Shown: positions 1 through 22,508 of the stretch, one piece after another
Position numbering within the stretch: position 1 is the stretch's first letter
How the letters are laid out: every line of letters begins with the position of its first letter
Origin: Xenopus tropicalis
Lineage: Eukaryota > Chordata > Amphibia > Anura > Pipidae
Reading direction: 5' to 3'
DNA length: 64,000 bases
Assembly (NCBI RefSeq): GCF_000004195.4
Contig: NC_030677.2
Span: 115,965,036 to 116,029,035 of the forward strand
Made by a program: the position numbers and the translations under genes
Notes under the pieces: model-generated
The model's database searches: none
What the model was told of the DNA's origin: nothing
The model's input: only the letters and a program-made list of their open reading frames with translations

Positions 1-98
1 TTCATTTAAGAAATTGCTTTTTATATAAATACAATTCACCGAAAGCAATTCAGTTCGGATTACTGTATATTAATTTTGAACTACTGTTTCCTGAACAG

Positions 99-10649
<10,551 letters not shown>

Positions 10650-11015
10650 ATTTGCCTGCCGAAAAAAGAAGCTATTTCATTCTGATTATCATCCAGGATG
10701 CATTTTAATTCAAATTGAGTGATATAATGTGATATATTTTCTTATGCTTCAGCATTTTTAAACAAATCATCTGTATTTTCATATGCAAATGTACATTAAT
10801 TGTATGCTGCTGAAGAGGGAATAATAATTGGATTATGAAAACTGTACATATTTTTAACACTAAATACTATGTTTGTTTAAATATATTCTACTGCCTAATT
10901 AAATTGTACTGCATAGTCTTTTAGGGGCAGTGTTCACAGAAATCACAAAGTTCCCATAATGAATGCATCTGATCTGTCCACAAGTAGGTTAATAAAGTGT
11001 TTTTTGTTTTTTTTT
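10650..11015 (+). other. svep1: svep1 3' UTR with poly(A) signal
   Basis: AT-rich non-coding sequence after the svep1 stop. A canonical AATAAA is at 10991-10996, followed within 10-20 bases by a T/GT-rich stretch. The cleavage site near 11010-11015 is inferred. Confidence 0.6.
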
Positions 11016-11199
11016 CTGGAAACACAGAAGCAATTCAGTATGTTTACATCTGTCTCAGATGTTTAGGATGTTGTTACACTCATGCAAAATAAGAGTGTTA
11101 TTTGCATTTTATAATAAAAAAAAACACAGAACTACTTTGTTTGTAATAGTGTGTTCTCAGAAGGAATTATACTGAGCAATTATTAGGCTGATGGCATAT

Positions 11200-11325
11200 A
11201 AGGCATATTCTCCAGGGGCAGAAGCACCCGAATCTGTCATTTCTGATGACAGGCGATTTCAATTAAAGCCAATGACAGATGGCATGGGCATTTTCAGGTG
11301 CTTTTCTACCTGGAGAATACACCGT
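11200..11325. repeat. Foldback repeat, MITE-like
   Basis: GGCATATTCTCCAGG with 'agaagcacc' at the left reappears as the inverse complement near 11297-11325 ('ggtgcttttctacctggagaatacacc'). It forms an imperfect hairpin of about 125 bp. The family is not identified. Confidence 0.5.
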
Positions 11326-12071
11326 GTGTGCCATAAGTGTTAGAAAATGAAGGTTGCTTCCAGCAATGTGTTCAAATGTCACTGCATGCTTTGTAAAGAC
11401 AATCAAGTATTGTACCAAAGTTGGATAGCACAGTTTCAGAGTCCAAAAATAACAGAATATGCTAGTAAACTTACAGCTTTCAGACATATGAAATAAACAT
11501 AAATATGCAAACCGGAGGCTCTATGGTCAGTATATTGTATGACAATGTTTGTCTAACATTTTAGACCATAAATAATGGATCCATCCTTATTTCATTAGAA
11601 ATATTTACAGTACAGGCACATTATACTGGGATCAAATCACACTGTAAATTTTACTTTATAAAAGCAACAATTTAAATAACTTATTAAGCAATTATATAAC
11701 ACCTTCTTTAAATACTGCATACTGGAAATAAATTATATAGCGGACAAACAAAACACTCACAAAAATAACATTCAAACCTTTATGGCTAAAGCACGCCAGG
11801 CGTGTCATAAACCTTCCTATCCCCTTGGCTGACACTGCTAGAGCAGGTTGTTTTGGCATTTAAAACACTTTAATGAGTATTTTCAGGCTGCAACTGTTTG
11901 TAGTGGACTCATGTCACTAGATTAAATGCCCTGCATGCATCAGAATTAAACACTAGAAAGCCCCGTACACTTGTTTAGCTGTGTGAATTAATTCTGAGTC
12001 TGTCATTATAAATTGTACAGCATTGTTGTATTTTGTCAGGTTGTCTGTGTGTAGGATAGGGGTTAACTTAC
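11326..12071. other. Intergenic, nothing recognised
   Basis: AT-rich sequence without recognisable repeats or exons. Confidence 0.5.
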
Positions 12072-12256
12072 CTGAAGCTTTCTCCCAATCAGGTTCTAGA
12101 AGAGGCTTTATATTGACCCTACCCCATTTGCTTGTTGCCTTAACAAACAGGTTGAGCAGCGGGTTTTTTGGACTTTCTGTTGGGGTGTTCCATAGTGTCT
12201 TAGTTACTGAAATATGGACTGGACACCGATCAGCAACAAGTTTCAAAGAAACAGAA
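12072..12256 (-). CDS. Unassigned exon-like stretch on the minus strand
   Basis: A 185-bp block on the minus strand is open throughout. It follows a good acceptor (pyrimidine-rich tract then GCAACAG) and ends at a consensus donor, CAG|GTAAGT. The entry phase is 2 and the exit phase 1. It encodes about 61 residues of ordinary, non-repetitive composition (for example LKLVADRCPVHISVTKTLW and KWGRVNIKPLLEPDWEKAS). I do not recognise the family. I found no convincing partner exon on this strand, so it may be a lone exon of an unannotated gene, a decayed gene remnant or chance. No function is assigned. Confidence 0.35.
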
Positions 12257-13562
12257 CTGTTGCAAAAATGGTTAAAATAAAATGTAAACTGGCCTCCTAC
12301 ATAACAATAAAGAATTAACATGACTAAAAGTTGACACTGTTTTTATGTTCTTAGATTTTTCATTGGATAAACATGGTGGTCATGTGTCAATCTGTTTTTA
12401 TAGGGTTTACTTTTATTTTTGAGTTGTAAAAAATATCTGATTTTGCCTATCAATGTAGATATTACAAAGCTAAACCAGGACACCCTGTTAAAAATTTAGA
12501 CCATTCCACAGGAGAGATAACCATATCTGCTCCCTCTGTGTATAAAATCTTCTGAATTGAATGTCACTAAAAATGCTACAGTCTTAAATAGAGTAGAAGC
12601 CTTAAGCATAAACGTATTAGCAGAATCCAGCAGAGATTTCAGCTACTTTTTCAGTGAATGAAACCAAAAATGGAAAACTAATTTGCCAAGTAAAAAAATC
12701 CTGAAACTGCTATTTAGTGATGTGGCTGTTGATGAGAATATCAAGACTGCATAAGCTCGCTACAAATACGTTTTCATGACTATAAAATGAAAATTGCTTT
12801 CCCTATAATAACCATGCCTAAACAAGACACGTGTCTCTGGTTTAAAGTAAGGGTACCAGATAATGTGAAAAATGGGGGACACATATTGAACTGGACACAT
12901 ATTGAAAACCTGCATCGATGATGTGATTTGAATGTGACCATTTTTAAATCACGCCCAGGAGTGCCTAATTTTCATAAATTATATGGTTACTTCTTTGTTG
13001 TGCTTAGTACAAAGGAACAATTATCCTTGCACAGTATTATGGTATCTCTTCTTCCAAGCAACTTGTTTAGCAACCTTGTCAAAAAGCAGATGAGTGCTTG
13101 CCAAATCAGACTGATCCAACTGTCCAAACTCTACTCCATCTATCAGATCATAATGCAAGTTCTCGTCTGACAGGACTTTTCAACCTGTTTAAATAGACCA
13201 ATAAGCTGCTGACTGTAGTTTCTGGAACGCGCTAAATGATTCTATACAAACCCCCCCATGCTCACTTCTGTTGTATTTTTATAAGGTGATAACGGTACAA
13301 CACAATTGCAACTGATGGTCATAACAGAAGGTTGTAGTAACCAATTCTATTGCAACACTGTAAACCACAACTACATGACATAAAACATGAAGCAATAGTA
13401 GTAAATTGATATTTACACTGATATTGTGATGAGTTTTTCTAGTTGGTATTTGTATGCTCCGCATGTAAAGAAAGGAAAGCCTAATAATCCCCAGTCAAAT
13501 AAATTTATGAATACTGTATATAGACTGTTATTCCAAAGCAGAACAGCAGCTACAACACTACT
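12257..13562. other. Intergenic, nothing recognised
   Basis: AT-rich sequence up to the first large TTAA element, with no clear gene, RNA or transposon end. Confidence 0.5.
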
Positions 13563-13570
13563 TTAACCCT

Positions 13571-13652
13571 TTAAGTGCCATGGGACGTAGATTCTACGTC
13601 CAAGGCACTAAAGGACCAAAGTGCCATGGGACGTAGAATCTACGTCCAATGG
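13571..13652. repeat. Subterminal palindromes of element 1
   Basis: Two tandem copies of a unit starting AAGTGCCATGGGACGTAGA, each containing a near-perfect palindrome (GGACGTAGATTCTACGTCC and its sister GGACGTAGAATCTACGTCC). They could be transposase binding sites, as subterminal repeats are in other DNA transposons (inference). Confidence 0.6.
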
Positions 13653-13660
13653 CACTGTCG

Positions 13661-13710
13661 GGTTTACAAGCGCTGCGCTCGCTTTTAAAGCAGCGCAGCG
13701 CTTGTAAACC
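13661..13710. repeat. GC-rich hairpin in element 1
   Basis: GGTTTACAAGCGCTGCGC at 13661-13678 pairs exactly with its complement at 13693-13710 around a 14-base loop. The same hairpin sits at about 36925-36975 in the second copy, and an unrelated-sequence hairpin takes the same position in the element at 31887. Confidence 0.75.
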
Positions 13711-14019
13711 CCTCAGATCCCCCTAGGCAACGAGCAAACATAGACATACTCACCGATCCGGGTCCCCCAGCCGCACCGATCGCGTCGCCAGCCAATGACA
13801 GCAGTGGACACGCGTTGATGACGTGTCCACTGCTGTCCCTTTAAATAGCGCCGCCTACTGTCGGCTCCTCACTCCTGCTGCGCACGTTGGACAAGATGGA
13901 GCTCCCCTGCTGCCTTCCTGCTGGATTGATCGCCCCTGATCGCCTGCCTGCCTTGGGTAAGCTGAACTACAACTCTCTACCACTGTTTATTTTGCTTATT
14001 TCTATCTCAACTGTCTAAA

Positions 14020-14245
14020 AAATTTTTTTTTTTTTTTTTTGCATTTTTTTCTTCTATCTTTGTCATTATTACACTTTTGTACACATACACACTTATTTAC
14101 AACTTTCCCAAGCACACACAGACACTTACACACACACACACACTTACACTTACACTTTTTTTTTTTTTTTTTTTCTTTCTTTTCTTTTCTTTCTTTCTTT
14201 GCTTTCTTTGGCAGTCTTTTTTTTTTACTAAAACTTTATTTCTGA
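14020..14245. repeat. Poly-T and CA-rich tracts in element 1
   Basis: T runs at about 14022-14040 and 14157-14175 flank a CA-rich 'acacacttacac' tract. The same order of tracts is found in both other large elements (32190-32430 and 37298-37505). Short open frames here are low-complexity artefacts. Confidence 0.8.
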
Positions 14246-14369
14246 TCTTGCTCTATAATTATCTGATTTATTTGGTTGCATTTTAGTGTTTTTTTGGCAT
14301 TTTCATAATTGATTTCTGTTTTTGAATTATTCTATTGCACTGTAACTTTTTTTATTGGTATTTGGTGCT

Positions 14370-14640
14370 GAATTTGCAGTGACGTTGGTGGATCCAGGGC
14401 TCTGACCACCGATTTCATTGCAATTATTGTTCTTCTGTTGGTTTAGGTGGTTTTATTGGATTTTACTGATTTTATGGTGTTTTATCTTTGCATTGTTCTT
14501 TATTGTGTGTTTAGTGCCCCCAAAAAGGTTGCTTTTGCAGTGACATTGGTGGATCCAGGGCTCTTACCGATTTCATTGCAACTATTGTTCTTTGATTGCT
14601 TTTAGTGGTTTTATTCCATTTGATTTCAGTTGTTCTAGAA
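14370..14640. repeat. Diverged direct duplication in element 1
   Basis: A block with 'gttggtggatccagggctct', then a 'gatttcattgcaa' phrase and 'ttgttctt', occurs twice about 155 bp apart, near 14385 and near 14545. The same pair occurs in the sister element near 37665 and 37820. Confidence 0.7.
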
Positions 14641-14778
14641 AGGTCCAGAGGTGCTAAGATTGTTCTGGTAGTTTCTATTGCCAAGGGTTAGGCTGATGCC
14701 ACACGAGGCGTAGGGCTGATTTTTTCAGCAAGTGGAAAAACGCTTGCCGAAAATTCAGCCCTACGCCTGCTACTTGTT

Positions 14779-14930
14779 CCTGCACCCGAATGAATGGGAT
14801 ACGCTCGGGTGCAGGCACGTGTAGCCGATATACGCATGAAAACGCGAGACTTTGCATTCTCACGCGTTTTCATGCGTATATCGGCTACATGTGCCTGCAC
14901 CCGAGCGTATCCCATTCATTCGGGTGCAGG
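14779..14930. repeat. 152-bp nested foldback inside element 1
   Basis: Arms of about 68 bp (14779-14846 and 14863-14930) pair around a 16-base loop. Each arm also holds a smaller hairpin with CCTGCACCCGA and TCGGGTGCAGG ends, so a branched cruciform is possible. It lies next to 'ggctgatgccacac', which resembles the start of the MITE at 31247. It is probably an old MITE captured by the large element. Confidence 0.7.
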
Positions 14931-14964
14931 CAAAAAAAAAGGGGTGCATAGAGTGCAGCCCCAA

Positions 14965-17900
14965 TATTATGCATTTTCAGGTTTGGCGGCCATGTACTTA
15001 TGTGCAACCAGACATAGGTATCGTTTTATTCAGGGGAACTTGCAGATTGATGGTTAGTAAGTTTTTGGTAGATGCCATGGAGATTTTGGGGAGAAATCTA
15101 GGTTTTTTATCTGGTTTTTCCTTGATTTCTGACCAAAATCTAGGTTTGTATCTGGTTTTTCCTTGATTTCTGACCAAAGCGCTGACTTCTGCAAGGGACT
15201 ACAGCCGCAATTTTCCATGTAGAAAGAGAAGAGTGGCGTCTCTGAATAGCTGAAGGTGTGCACTTTTCGTAAATATATAGATTGTGGGGGTTATCTCACA
15301 GGTAGGGGGGGTTAACACTGAAAAACTGCAGGTAGTGCACATAGAGCGCAGCCCCCAAAATTTCAACTGAAATTGCCCTTATGCATTGCCCCTGTTTTGG
15401 GCATTTGGTGGCCACGTCTTTATGTGCACCCATACAAATGGGGTATCGTTTTATTCAGGGGAACTTGCAAATTGAGGTTTAGTAAGTTTTTGGTAGTTGC
15501 CATGGAGATTTTGGGGAGAAATCTAGGTTTTTATCTGGTTTTTCCTTGATTTCTGACCAAAATCTAGGGTTGTATCTGTTTTTTTCCTTGATTTCTGACC
15601 AAAGCGCTAACTTCTGCAAGGGACTGGGGCCACAATTTTTCATGTAGAAAGAGAAGAGTGGTGTCTCTGAATAGCTGAAGGTGTGCACTTTTTGGAAATA
15701 TATAGTTTGCGGGGGTTATTTCACAGGTATGGGGGTGTTTAGACTAAATAACTGCAGGTAGACCACATAGAGCACAGCCCCCCCTTATGCATTGCCCCTG
15801 TTTTGGGGCATTTGGTGGCCACGTCTTTATGTGCACCCAAACATATGGGGTATCGTTTTATTCAGGGGAACTTGCAAATTGAGGTTTAGTAAGTTTTTGG
15901 TAGTTGCCATGGAGATTTTGGGGAGAAATCTAGGTTTTTATCTGGTTTTTCCTTGATTTCTGACCAAAATCTAGGGTTGTATCTGGTTTTTCCTTGATTT
16001 CTGACCAAAGCGCTGACTTCTGCAAGGGACTGCAGCCACAATTTTCCATGTAGAAAGAGAAGAGTGGTGTCTCTGAATAGCTGAAGGTGTGCACTTTTCG
16101 TAAATATATAGATTGTGGGGGTTATTCCACAGGTAGGGGGGGTTATCACTGAAAAACTGCAGGTAGTGCACATAGAGCGCAGCCCCCAAAATTTCAACTG
16201 AAATTGCCCTTATGCATTGCCCCTGTTTTGGGGCATTTGGTGGCCACGTCTTTATGTGCACCCAAACATATGGGGTATCGTTTTATTCAGGGGAACTTGC
16301 AGATTGATGGTTAGTAAGTTTTTGGTAGTTGCCATGGAGATTTTGGGGAGAAATCTAGGTTTGTATCTGGTTTTTCCTTGATTTCTGACCAAAGCGCTAA
16401 CTTCTGCAAGGGACTGCGGCCACAATTTTCCATGTAGAAAGAGGAGAGTGGCGTCTCTGAATAGCTGAAGGTGTGCACTTTTCAGAAATATATAGTTTGC
16501 GGGGGTTATTTCACAGGTTATGGGTGTGTTTAGACTAAATAACTGCAGATAGAGCACAGCCCCCCCTTATGCATTGCCCGTTTGGGGGCATTTGGTGGCA
16601 TTTGGTGGCCACGTCTTTATGTGCACCCATACATATGGGGTATCGTTTTATTCAGGGGAACTTGCAAATTGAGGTTTAGTAAGTTTTTGGTAGTTGCTAT
16701 GGAGATTTTGGGGAGAAATCTAGGTTTTTATCTGGTTTTTCCTTGATTTCTGACCAAAATCTAGGGTTGTATCTGGTTTTTCCTTGATTTCTGACCAAAG
16801 CGCTGACTTCTGCAAGGGACTGCAGCCACAATTTTCCATGTAGAAAGAGAAGAGTGGTGTCTCTGAATAGCTGAAGGTGTGCACTTTTCGTAAATATATA
16901 GATTGTGGGGGTATCTCACAGGTAGGGGGGGTTATCACTGAAAAACTGCAGGTAGTGCACATAGAGCGCAGCCCCCAAAATTTCAACTGAAATTGCCCTT
17001 ATGCATTGCCCCTGTTTTGGGGCATTTGGTGGCCACGTCTTTATGTGCACCCATACATATGGGGTATCGTTTTATTTAGGGGAACTTGCAGATTGATGGT
17101 TAGTAAGTTTTTGGTAGTTGCCATGGAGATTTTGGGGAGAAATCTAGGTTTGTATCTGGTTTTTCCTTGATTTCTGACCAAAGCGCTAACTTCTGCAAGG
17201 GACTGCGGCCACAATTTTCCATGTAGAAAGAGGAGAGTGGCGTCTCTGAATAGCTGAAGGTGTGCACTTTTCAGAAATATATAGTTTGCGGGGGTTATTT
17301 CACAGGTTATGGGTGTGTTTAGACTAAATAACTGCAGATAGAGCACAGCCCCCCCTTATGCATTGCCCGTTTGGGGGCATTTGGTGGCCACGTCTTTATG
17401 TGCACCCATACATATGGGGTATCGTTTTATTCAGGGGAACTTGCAAATTGAGGTTTAGTAAGTTTTTGGTAGTTGCTATGGAGATTTTGGGGAGAAATCT
17501 AGGTTTTTATCTGGTTTTTCCTTGATTTCTGACCAAAATCTAGGGTTGTATCTGGTTTTTCCTTGATTTCTGACCAAAGCGCTGACTTCTGCAAGGGACT
17601 GCGGCCACAATTTTCCATGTAGAAAGAGAAGAGTGGTGTCTCTGAATAGCTGAAGGTGTGCACTTTTCGTAAATATATAGATTGTGGGGGTTATCTCACA
17701 GGTAGGGGGGGTTAACACTGAAAAACTGCAGGTAGTGCACATAGAGCGCAGCCCCCAAAATTTCAACTGAAATTGCCCTTATGCATTGCCCGTTTTGGGG
17801 CATTTGGTGGCCACGTCTTTATGTGCACCCATACATATGGGGTATCGTTTTATTCAGGGGAACTTGCAAATTGAGGTTTAGTAAGTTTTTGGTAGTTGCC

Positions 17901-20690
17901 ATGGAGATTTTGGGGAGAAATCTAGGTTTTTATCTGGTTTTTCCTTGATTTCTGACCAAAATCTAGGGTTGTATCTGGTTTTTCCTTGATTTCTGACCAA
18001 AGCGCTGACTTCTGCAAGGGACTGCGGCCACAATTTTCCATGTAGAAAGAGAAGAGTGGTGTCTCTGAATAGCTGAAGGTGTGCACTTTTCGTAAATATA
18101 TAGATTGTGGGGGTATCTCACAGGTAGGGGGGGTTATCACTGAAAAACTGCAGGTAGTGCACATAGAGCGCAGCCCCCAAAATTTCAACTGAAATTGCCC
18201 TTATGCATTGCCCCTGTTTTGGGGCATTTGGTGGCCACGTTTTTATGTGCACCCATACATATGGGGTATCGTTTTATTTAGGGGAACTTGCAGATTGATG
18301 GTTAGTAAGTTTTTGGTAGTTGCCATGGAGATTTTGGGGAGAAATCTAGGTTTGTATCTGGTTTTTCCTTGATTTCTGACCAAAGCGCTAACTTCTGCAA
18401 GGGACTGCGGCCACAATTTTCCATGTAGAAAGAGGAGAGTGGCGTCTCTGAATAGCTGAAGGTGTGCACTTTTCAGAAATATATAGTTTGCGGGGGTTAT
18501 TTCACAGGTTATGGGTGTGTTTAGACTAAATAACTGCAGATAGAGCACAGCCCCCCCTTATTCATTGCCCCTGTTTGGGGGCATTTGGTGGCCACGTCTT
18601 TATGTGCACCCATACATATGGGGTATCGTTTTATTCAGGGGAACTTGCAAATTGAGGTTTAGTAAGTTTTTGGTAGTTGCTATGGAGATTTTGGGGAGAA
18701 ATCTAGGTTTTTATCTGGTTTTTCCTTGATTTCTGACCAAAATCTAGGGTTGTATCTGGTTTTTCCTTGATTTCTGACCAAAGCGCTGACTTCTGCAAGG
18801 GACTGCGGCCACAATTTTCCATGTAGAAAGAGAAGAGTGGTGTCTCTGAATAGCTGAAGGTGTGCACTTTTCGTAAATATATAGATTGTGGGGGTTATCT
18901 CACAGGTAGGGGGGGTTAACACTGAAAAACTGCAGGTAGTGCACATAGAGCGCAGCCCCCAAAATTTCAACTGAAATTGCCCTTATGCATTGCCCCTGTT
19001 TTGGGGCATTTGGTGGCCACGTCTTTATGTGCACCCATACATATGGGGTATCGTTTTATTCAGGGGAACTTGCAAATTGAGGTTTAGTAAGTTTTTGGTA
19101 GTTGCCATGGAGATTTTGGGGAGAAATCTAGGTTTTTATCTGGTTTTTCCTTGATTTCTGACCAAAATCTAGGGTTGTATCTGGTTTTTCCTTGATTTCT
19201 GACCAAAGCGCTGACTTCTGCAAGGGACTGCGGCCACAATTTTCCATGTAGAAAGAGAAGAGTGGTGTCTCTGAATAGCTGAAGGTGTGCACTTTTCGTA
19301 AATATATAGATTGTGGGGGTATCTCACAGGTAGGGGGGGTTATCACTGAAAAACTGCAGGTAGTGCACATAGAGCGCAGCCCCCAAAATTTCAACTGAAA
19401 TTGCCCTTATGCATTGCCCCTGTTTTGGGGCATTTGGTGGCCACGTCTTTATGTGCACCCATACATATGGGGTATCGTTTTATTTAGGGGAACTTGCAGA
19501 TTGATGGTTAGTAAGTTTTTGGTAGTTGCCATGGAGATTTTGGGGAGAAATCTAGGTTTGTATCTAGTTTTTCCTTGATTTCTGACCAAAGCGCTAACTT
19601 CTGCAAGGGACTGCGGCCACAATTTTCCATGTAGAAAGAGAAGAGTGGTGTCTCTGAATAGCTGAAGGTGTGCACTTTTCGTAAATATATAGATTGTGGG
19701 GGTTATCTCACAGGTAGGGGGGGTTAACACTGAAAAACTGCAGGTAGTGCACATAGAGCGCAGCCCCCAAAATTTCATCTGAAATTGCCCTTATGCATTG
19801 CCCCTGTTTTGGGGCATTTGGTGGCCACGTCTTTATGTGCACCCATACATATGGGGTATTGTTTTATTCAGGGGAACTTGCAAATTGAGGTTTAGTAAGT
19901 TTTTGGTAGTTGCCATGGAGATTTTAGGGAGAAATCTAGGTTTTTATCTGGTTTTTCCTTGATTTCTGACCAAAATCTAGGGTTGTATCTGGTTTTTCCT
20001 TGATTTCTGACCAAAGCGCTGACTTCTGCAAGGGACTGCGGCCACAATTTTCCATGTAGAAAGAGAAGAGTGGTGTCTCTGAATAGCTGAAGGTGTGCAC
20101 TTTTCGTAAATATATAGATTGTGGGGGTTATCTCACAGGTAGGGGGGGTTAACACTGAAAAACTGCAGGTAGTGCACATAGAGCGCAGCCCCCAAAATTT
20201 CAACTGAAATTGCCCTTATGCATTGCCCCTGTTTTGGGGCATTTGGTGGCCACGTCTTTATGTGCACCCATACATATGGGGTATCGTTTTATTCAGGGGA
20301 ACTTGCAGATTGATGGTTAGTAAGTTTTTGGTAGTTGCCATGGAGATTTTGGGGAGAAATCTAGGTTTTTTATCTGGTTTTTCCTTGATTTCTGACCAAA
20401 GCGCTGACTTCTGCAAGGGACTGCGGCCACAATTTTCCATGTAGAAAGAGAAGAGTGGTGTCTCTGAATAGCTGAAGGTGTGCACTTTTCAGAAATATAT
20501 AGTTTGTGGGGGTTATTTCACAGGTAGGGGGGGGGGTTAACACTGAAAAACTGCAGGAAGTGCACATAGAGCGCAGCCCCCACATTTTTAGCTGTAATTG
20601 CCCTTGTGCATTGCCCCTGCTTTGGAGTGTTTGGTGCCCATGTCTTTATGTGCACCCATACATATGGGGCATCATTTTATTCAGGAGAAG
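14965..20690. repeat. Satellite array in element 1, about 14 units
   Basis: Unit starts, judged by the repeated phrase ATGCATTGCCC, fall at 15381, 15787, 16212, 16569, 17001, 17358, 17781, 18203, 18560, 18985, 19409, 19793, 20218 and 20606. Unit lengths are 406, 425, 357, 432, 357, 423, 422, 357, 425, 424, 384, 425 and 388 bp. Much of the length difference is a 41-bp internal tandem duplication (the 'ttccttgatttctgaccaaa' block, once or twice per unit). A recurring minus-strand frame of about 100 codons is a by-product of the repeats. Confidence 0.9.
17001..19408. repeat. Higher-order repeat, three-unit, about 1.2 kb
   Basis: Unit lengths 357-423-422 (17001-18202) are followed by 357-425-424 (18203-19408), giving periods of 1,202 and 1,206 bp. 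The minus-strand translations repeat in the same three-type order. This is a higher-order repeat like that of satellite DNA, made by unequal exchange or rolling copying of three-unit blocks (inference). Confidence 0.8.
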
Positions 20691-21411
20691 TTTGTCTTTC
20701 AAATATGCCTTTGTTAGAAAATTTTTATGAGATTTTTTTTGTCAAATCCACATTTGATCATGCGTCCAAGTTTACGTTTTAGAAAAAAAAAAAAATGTCA
20801 TAAAAAGTTCCAAATTTCACAATGCACTGACAAAAGGTATTTGGCTTTTGAGTGAAAACTCATTGCACCTAGAAACCTGAAGGTCTGTAGTTTCTAAAGA
20901 TACCAAACATGAGGGGATATTTTAGATTTACATATAAGTTATGCTGCATTAACTGTTACAAGCGCTTTTCTGCTTTGTTCTGGTGTGATATTGTACTAAG
21001 TATTGCCTTAGTTTGGGGGTTACTTCTGGACAGGAACTGTGGGGTACCACCACATATTTGGTATCATTGGAATTGGGAGTATCAGGGCTTTTACAAACAA
21101 TAAAAAAAAGTGAGTAAAATTAACTTTTCTATGGAAAAAAACCTCAAAATATACAGAAATTTTTCATAACTTTTTTTTTTTTTTACATATTTCACCCAAA
21201 ATACACATCATATCTCCAGAAAAGTTATAAAATTTGGTATGTATGTCGAAGCCCAATTAGTGACGAAAAAAACGATATATAATTTCCCTAGTTTCGTGGA
21301 GGTTTTCCTACCAAAAAACATTGTTAAAGTGAATGAGTACAAAATGCTTAAAAAACGTCTGGCACTGGGGGGAACCGAAATGACGAATTCGGCTGGCACT
21401 TAAAGGGTTAA

Positions 21412-22508
21412 ACAGTGAAAACATTAAACAAGCAACTAAAATGTCTAGGACCAAATAAAGGTAGACAAGTAAACAAAACACAAACACGTGATCGGAGGAT
21501 ATTGATTAAGTATGAATGAACTGGTGCACCAGTTGCCAATAAACATTTACTTTCATTTTCCTTCTCAAAGAACCTTTCCTAATGCTTCAAAGAAGATGGA
21601 ATTTAGTTTCCATATTATTAATGTAAGGTATCAAAAGTGTAATAATTTTGTACATGAATTATTCATACGTCGTTCTTAGAACATAATGACTAATATAGTA
21701 GATAATATCTAGAGTAATTCTAAGGTTATGTGCATAACAAACCAAAATTTCTAACTGTAGTATTTTCCCCAATGAACTATTTTAGCTGTAATTCTGCTCA
21801 AATGTAGCTAAATGAAATCAAGCATCACAAAAATCTATTGTGCGGACAACCTGCAGTTAGTTAAAATGTTCCTATGTTGTTAAGATGGAGGTAATGTTCA
21901 AAGAGATTAAATTGAGTGAATAATAATTGAGGTTTGCTACCTAGCTGATAACAAAGACTTCAAAAGCTTACGGATACTGAGATCATGAATATGAGACACC
22001 ATGGAACTGTAATTGTAACTGTAATAAGCGCCTGTAGTCTCCATTTCATACTAGTTTCCACTTATCAAAAGCATAACATTTTCATATAAATATTAATGCA
22101 CATGTCTTTTTAAATTAAACTCAGCAATATGCTGGTCTGAACTAAGGTGAAGGTGGGATAGGTCAGACCTATGGTGTTTTCAAAAATCAATACAATATTC
22201 CCTCTAAGGGTCTGTAAACATTTTTAGAATTAGTAAATGTAATACTGACCATGAGCAGATACACTTTCAAACAAAATAGAATAATGTACAAACATGAAGA
22301 TCAATGTGAAGTCTTTCCAACAAAAAAAAAAAAGTTTTTCTGGAGAATATACAGTATATTCATCTGTCTCTGATCTCTGGACAGGTGCAATGTAAAGGGG
22401 TGTTTAGGGTAGCTTCCAATCCTCATGCTGCATGACTTACTTGCACTCACTTCAGCTCCATGCTATTGACAGAATATGGTTCTGTATCAGCCAAACAATG
22501 AATGAATA
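21412..22508. other. Intergenic, nothing recognised
   Basis: AT-rich sequence after element 1; no clear feature. Confidence 0.5.

Larger units (their letters stand above)
13563..21411. mobile_element. piggyBac-type non-autonomous element 1 carrying a satellite array
   Basis: A 7,841-bp element (13567-21407) between TTAA copies at 13563-13566 and 21408-21411. The terminal inverted repeats are CCCTTTAAGTGCCA and TGGCACTTAAAGGG. TTAA duplication with CCCTTT ends is the hallmark of piggyBac-type elements such as those described from Xenopus (family knowledge). From the left it contains two copies of a palindrome around GGACGTAGATTCTACGTCC, a GC hairpin, CA and poly-T tracts, a foldback at 14779-14930, a 14-unit satellite array, and an AT-rich right part. 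No transposase is present, so any movement needed a helper. Confidence 0.85.

Noticed and set aside
15886..20203. Recurrent minus-strand open frames of about 88-109 codons in the satellite array (also 39102-42120)
   Set aside because: They exist because one repeat unit happens to be open in that frame and is copied many times. Unit differences include non-synonymous changes and frame-breaking indels, there is no start context or splice support, and array units with the 41-bp block change the ends.
14965..20690. CRISPR-like or centromeric satellite array
   Set aside because: Units are about 400 bp with no spacers and lie in a vertebrate transposon with TTAA ends; nothing indicates a centromere.
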